A stretch of 10,320 bases of DNA from contig DASYIL010000257.1 in NCBI GenBank assembly GCA_035997545.1, forward strand, positions 1-10,320, in the 5' to 3' direction. This stretch comes from GCA-003244245 sp035997545 (GTDB taxonomy: Bacteria > Actinomycetota > Actinomycetes > Mycobacteriales > Pseudonocardiaceae). The notes under the pieces are model-generated. The model worked only from the letters and a program-made list of their open reading frames with translations. It was not told the DNA's origin and ran no database searches. Within the stretch, counting starts at the first letter, position 1. Each line of letters starts with the position of its first letter. Positions 7,203 through 10,320 of this stretch are shown here, one piece after another. A program made the translations under genes and the position numbers.

Positions 7203-7439
7203 TTGCCCGTCGGCCAGCCGGAACGCGTGGTTGTGCAGCGGGCACACCACCTGTACTCCGTCGATGAGGCCGTCGGCGAGCGGACCGCCGCGGTGCGGGC
7301 AGATCGCCTGGAGCGCGTGCAGCCCGCCACCACGCGGTCGGAACACGGCCACCTGCTTGTCGCCGACGGCGAAAGCACGTCCTTCGCCGACCGGGATCTG
7401 GTCCATCGGGCCTAGCCGCCAGCACCCCGACCCGCTCAC
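7128..7439 (-). CDS. nirD: Nitrite reductase [NAD(P)H] small subunit, Rieske type
   Basis: The 103-residue protein is the small partner of NirB in assimilatory reduction of nitrite to ammonium. It is a single Rieske-like domain with both ligand pairs present: CPH at 47-49 and CPLH at 66-69, so it should carry a real [2Fe-2S] centre. The GTG start at 7439 overlaps the nirB stop (GTGA), a usual sign of translational coupling, and keeps the N-terminal strand WRLGPMDQIPVGEG expected for the family. The internal ATG at residue 12 would cut into it. The last 24 codons are duplicated, in decayed form, at 2628-2702. Confidence 0.95.
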   Translation of the reverse strand: MSGSGCWRLGPMDQIPVGEGRAFAVGDKQVAVFRPRGGGLHALQAICPHRGGPLADGLIDGVQVVCPLHNHAFRLADGQCTTGERSVQAYEVVAEDGEVVLQL

Positions 7440-9913
7440 CGGACCGGCACCTTCGGCAACTCGACCAGCGGCAGCGCATCGCGGAACTGGCCCTCAGTCA
7501 CCGGTTGCCGGTGCTCCTGCCACGGGTCTCGGTAGGCGTCCACCGACTGCTGCATGGCCTCGTCCAGCTGGCCCGCGATCCCATCCCGGTCCTCGACGAG
7601 GATTGCCTGCAGCTCGGCCAGCCCGATCCGGGGAACGAAGTCGTAGCTGCGTTCCAGCCACCTGGCATGTTCCCGGTAGTACTGCAGGAACCGCCCGGTG
7701 AGCGTGACGGCGTCGTCGTGGCTGTCCACGGTGGCCAGCAGGTCACCCTTGCGGACGTTGGCCCCGGCCGCGCCGCCGACGTAGATCTCCCACCGGCCGC
7801 CCTCGACCGCGACGATGCCCACATCCTTGACATAGGACTCCGCGCAGTTGCGCGGGCAGCCCGAGACCGCCAGCTTCATCTTCGCCGGACTCTCCAACCC
7901 CTGGTACCGCCGCTCGATGTCGATGCCCAGTTGGGTGGAGTCTCCTAGGCCGAAGCGGCAGAAGTCACGGCCCACACAGGTCTTGACGGTCCGGAAACTC
8001 TTCCCGTAAGCGAAGCCCGACGGCATGTCCAGATCGGCCCACACCCTGGGCAGGTCCTCCTTGCGCACCCCGAGCAGATCAATGCGCTGACCACCGGTGA
8101 TCTTAACTATCGGGATGTGGTAGCGCTCCGCGACGTCGGCGATCCGCCGCAGCTGCGCCGGGGTGGTGACGCCGCCGGGGATCTGCGGCACCACCGAGAA
8201 GGTCCCGTCCCGTTGGATATTGGCGTGCACCCGGTCGTTGATGAACCGGGCGTCCCGCTCGTCGACGTACTCCTGCCCCCACATCATCTTCAGCAGCGAG
8301 GCCAGCGCCATCTTGCTGCCTGCGTGCTCAACGCCGTCTTCGGCGAGTGCGGCGAACACCGCCGACGCCGAGCGCAGCCCGCGTTGCCGGATCTCGGCCA
8401 TGAGCTGCGGCTTGTCCATCGGGATGCACGGCACGTAGTAGCCCTCGGCCGGGTCGGTCTCCAGATCGGCGCCCAGGGCTGCCGTCACGATGTCGGCGAC
8501 CAGGTCCTCGCACGAGCCGCAACCCTTGCCCGCGCGGGTGGCGGCCATGACCCCGCCGACGGTGCGCTGCCCGTCCCGCACACAGGCCACCAACTGGGCC
8601 TTGCTTACCCCGTTGCAGTTGCAGACCTGCGCCTCGTCGGCCAGCTCCGCCGCGCCCACCTCCGGAGACGGCACGCCGATGTCGAAAAGCAGCTTGATCC
8701 GCTCCTCGGGCAGCGGCACCCGCCGGTCGAAGGCCTGGGTCAGCGAAGCGACCTTGCTGACGTCGCCGAGCAGCGTGGCGCCCACCAGCATGCCGTCGCG
8801 GATAATCACCGTCTGGTAGACGCCGCGGCCGGGCTCGCTGAACTGGACGAACTCATCGTCGGGCCGCTCCGGTACCTTGAGCCCCATCACCGCCACATCC
8901 ACGCCTGCGACCTTGAGCTTGGTCGCCAGCCGCGAACCGTGATAAGCGGCCGCCGGGTTGGTGCCGGTGATGTGGTCGGCCAGCACCGTTGCCTGCTCCC
9001 ACAGCGGGGCAACCAACCCGTACACCTCGCCGCGATGCTGCACGCACTCGCCGACGGCGTAGATGTCGTCATCGTCGACCGACCGCAGCTGGTCGTCGAC
9101 CACGATACCGCGCTGCGTCTCCAGGCCGGAGACCATGGCCAGCCCGATGTTCGGGCGGATGCCCGCCGTGATCACCGCCATGTCGACGTCCAGGGTGGTC
9201 CCGTCGGCGAAGGTGACGCCGGTGACCACGCCGTCGCTGCCGCGCCGGACCGCTGTGGTGCGGGTACCGGTGTGCACGATGATGCCGAGCCGTTCCAGCG
9301 AGCACCGCAGTACCCGGCCCGCTTGGGCGTCTAGCTGCTGGTTCATCAGCCCATCCGCGCCGTGCACCACGTGCACTGCCAGACCGTGCGCCTGCAGGCC
9401 GCGGGCCGCCTCCAGGCCGAGCAGGCCACCGCCGATAACCACGGCACGCTGCTTGCCGCGGGCATGGCGAATCATCGCCATGGTGTCGTGCAGCGTGCGG
9501 AACCCGAACACTCCCGGCGTCAGCGTCTTGTTATCCGCCCACAGCCCCTCCATCGGCGGGAAGAAGGAGCGGCTGCCGGTGGCCAGCACGAGCTTGTCGT
9601 ACCGCACGATCGACCCGTCGTCGGCGTAGACCCGGTGGGCGAACCGGTCGATGCGCACCACCCGAACCCCGGCGTGCAGCGTGATCCCGTTGTCCTCGTA
9701 CCACTCCCGAGGGTTGAGGAAGAGATCGTCCAGCGGCGCATCCGATTCCGCGCCGCTGGCGAGCAACTCGGACAGCAGGATGCGGTTGTAGTTGCCGTGC
9801 GGCTCGTCACCGACCATGGTGATGGTGAACTGCTCGGCACCGTTGCGGGCCAGGATCTCCTCGACGGCCCGAGCCCCCGCCATGCCGTTTCCGACCACGA
9901 CCAGTTCTAGCAT
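7436..9913 (-). CDS. nirB: Nitrite reductase [NAD(P)H] large subunit
   Basis: The 825-residue cytoplasmic flavo-sirohaem enzyme takes electrons from NAD(P)H and reduces nitrite by six electrons to ammonium. Domains in order: an FAD-binding pyridine-nucleotide oxidoreductase with VVVGNGMAG at 5-13; the NAD(P)H-binding fold with VVIGGGLLGLEAA near 160; a BFD-like [2Fe-2S] domain with C431, C433, C465 and C468 (CNCNG, GKGCGSC); a nitrite/sulfite reductase ferredoxin-like half-domain; and the [4Fe-4S]-sirohaem domain with C646, C652, C686 and C690 (CVGRDFC, SGCPRNC). Every cluster ligand is present and the length is close to the 847 residues of E. coli NirB. ATG at 9913 is preferred because GGAGG lies 10 bases upstream. 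A GTG at 9922 overlapping the upstream stop would add three residues but sits one base from that GGAGG. The stop overlaps the nirD start. Confidence 0.97.
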   Translation of the reverse strand: MLELVVVGNGMAGARAVEEILARNGAEQFTITMVGDEPHGNYNRILLSELLASGAESDAPLDDLFLNPREWYEDNGITLHAGVRVVRIDRFAHRVYADDGSIVRYDKLVLATGSRSFFPPMEGLWADNKTLTPGVFGFRTLHDTMAMIRHARGKQRAVVIGGGLLGLEAARGLQAHGLAVHVVHGADGLMNQQLDAQAGRVLRCSLERLGIIVHTGTRTTAVRRGSDGVVTGVTFADGTTLDVDMAVITAGIRPNIGLAMVSGLETQRGIVVDDQLRSVDDDDIYAVGECVQHRGEVYGLVAPLWEQATVLADHITGTNPAAAYHGSRLATKLKVAGVDVAVMGLKVPERPDDEFVQFSEPGRGVYQTVIIRDGMLVGATLLGDVSKVASLTQAFDRRVPLPEERIKLLFDIGVPSPEVGAAELADEAQVCNCNGVSKAQLVACVRDGQRTVGGVMAATRAGKGCGSCEDLVADIVTAALGADLETDPAEGYYVPCIPMDKPQLMAEIRQRGLRSASAVFAALAEDGVEHAGSKMALASLLKMMWGQEYVDERDARFINDRVHANIQRDGTFSVVPQIPGGVTTPAQLRRIADVAERYHIPIVKITGGQRIDLLGVRKEDLPRVWADLDMPSGFAYGKSFRTVKTCVGRDFCRFGLGDSTQLGIDIERRYQGLESPAKMKLAVSGCPRNCAESYVKDVGIVAVEGGRWEIYVGGAAGANVRKGDLLATVDSHDDAVTLTGRFLQYYREHARWLERSYDFVPRIGLAELQAILVEDRDGIAGQLDEAMQQSVDAYRDPWQEHRQPVTEGQFRDALPLVELPKVPVR

Positions 9914-9918
9914 GGTGT

Positions 9919-10266
9919 TCACACCTCCAGCAGGCCGAGATCGACAACCACGATTCCCGCGCAGCCCTCGGGCGCGGCAACGTGTAGTTCGACCTGGGTG
10001 TAGCTGATCAGGTCCTCCACCACCCGCAGCGGCACATGGGTGCCGTCCCGAGCTCCGATCGGGAAGTAGCGCATCGGCTTGCCGTCCCGCATGAGCAGCA
10101 CAGCGATCATCTCGTCGGTGCTGTTTCCACCACGGAAGTAGAGGGCCTGGCCGGTCACCCCCGGGGGGACGGTGTAGGTCAGAGCGGGATCGATCGGGAC
10201 AGGCTTACACAGGCCCTGCCCTTCGAAGTGGTAGGTGCCCTGCAAGAACCGCGACGTGGTGTCCAT
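9919..10266 (-). CDS. Small conserved protein of unknown function, first gene seen in the nirBD operon
   Basis: This 115-residue protein has no signal peptide, membrane segment or metal-binding cysteine cluster. It has two cysteines, near residues 20 and 102. The sequence alternates short hydrophobic stretches with Gly/Pro turns (for example YTVPPG, ALYFRGGNST, MRYFPIGARDG, HVPLRVVEDL, VELHVAAPEG), which suggests a compact all-beta fold. I cannot assign a function. The gene is certainly expressed-looking: AAGGAG lies 5 bases before the ATG, and the stop is 5 bases ahead of the nirB ATG, so it should be cotranslated with nirBD. A role in nitrite or nitrate assimilation is an inference from position only. 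Confidence 0.85.
   Translation of the reverse strand: MDTTSRFLQGTYHFEGQGLCKPVPIDPALTYTVPPGVTGQALYFRGGNSTDEMIAVLLMRDGKPMRYFPIGARDGTHVPLRVVEDLISYTQVELHVAAPEGCAGIVVVDLGLLEV
9924..9928 (-). promoter_or_regulatory. nirB ribosome binding site
   Basis: GGAGG lies inside the last codons of the 115-aa gene, 10 bases before the nirB ATG at 9913 and only 1 base before the GTG at 9922. This spacing decides the start in favour of the ATG. Confidence 0.6.
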
Positions 10267-10271
10267 AGGGT

Positions 10272-10277
10272 CTCCTT
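10272..10277 (-). promoter_or_regulatory. Ribosome binding site of the 115-aa gene
   Basis: On the minus strand an A-rich AAAGGAGA precedes the ATG at 10266 at a near-ideal spacing of 5 bases. It is the strongest Shine-Dalgarno sequence in the window and suggests high translation of this small gene. Confidence 0.7.
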
Positions 10278-10298
10278 TGTGTATAACCCGTGAGTGGC

Positions 10299-10320
10299 GA
10301 TGCGAGCCAGGGCTCGCATC
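10299..10320. repeat. Perfect inverted repeat, 10-bp arms
   Basis: GATGCGAGCC and GGCTCGCATC are perfect reverse complements separated by 2 bases (AG). The element lies 33 bases upstream of the 115-aa gene and touches the window edge. It could be an operator for a dimeric regulator of the nir operon, or the stem of a terminator for an upstream gene. No T-run follows on either visible side, and the 2-base spacer is too tight for a normal RNA loop unless inner pairs open. Confidence 0.6.

Noticed and set aside
7031..7378. Upstream extension of the ppc frame, which would give a 1052-residue protein
   Set aside because: The extension overlaps nirD in another frame and has no PEPC similarity. Good starts exist at 7030 and 7069.
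8117..9334. Plus-strand open frame of 405 codons opposite nirB
   Set aside because: No recognisable domain, biased composition, and it lies wholly within intact nirB.
10281..10290. Promoter -10 element (TTATAC on the minus strand) for the 115-aa gene
   Set aside because: The transcript would begin within the ribosome binding site, and no -35-like sequence sits at proper spacing in the visible DNA.
1..10320. CRISPR array, tRNA, rRNA, insertion sequence or phage attachment site
   Set aside because: No regularly spaced short repeats, no transposase or integrase frames and no cloverleaf-like sequence were seen. The only long repeat is the pair flanking ppc-pfk, which has no transposon ends that I can recognise.

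Overview
This window comes from a high-GC bacterium, most likely an actinobacterium. The evidence is strongly G/C-ending codons, GTG starts, 4-bp stop/start overlaps, and the gene families present: NirB/NirD, an actinobacterial-type PEP carboxylase, and a GCS2/ATP-grasp fusion. I cannot place it to genus. All supported genes lie on the minus strand and read from right to left. The many plus-strand open frames are shadows of these genes.

In transcription order (right to left): an inverted repeat lies at the right edge (10299-10320), followed by a small 115-aa conserved protein with a strong ribosome binding site (9919-10266). Next come nirB (7436-9913) and nirD (7128-7439), the two subunits of assimilatory NAD(P)H nitrite reductase. 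Then come ppc (4220-7030, PEP carboxylase) and an ATP-type phosphofructokinase of the PPi-PFK-like lineage (2810-4192). After a short stretch with a decayed nirD 3' end (2628-2813), the window ends in a very large gene that runs off the left edge (1-2565). That gene encodes a glutamate-cysteine-ligase-like (GCS2) carboxylate-amine ligase fused to a circularly permuted ATP-grasp domain.

The metabolic theme is nitrogen assimilation with carbon supply: nitrite is reduced to ammonium, PEP carboxylase makes oxaloacetate for amino-acid skeletons, and PFK controls glycolytic flux. The left-hand fusion belongs to the predicted peptide-ligase/amidoligase world and has no known link to the others.

The most unusual structure is a pair of direct repeats flanking the ppc-pfk pair (2527-2702 and 7034-7202). 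Each copy carries the 3' end of a nirD, the intergenic leader, and the first codons of the ligase gene. The leader part is almost identical between copies (76 of 77 aligned bases), while the nirD part has diverged to about 80%. The simplest reading is that ppc-pfk lies inside a former nirD-ligase junction that was duplicated. In the right-hand copy the ligase's start region is now an in-frame leader just ahead of ppc.
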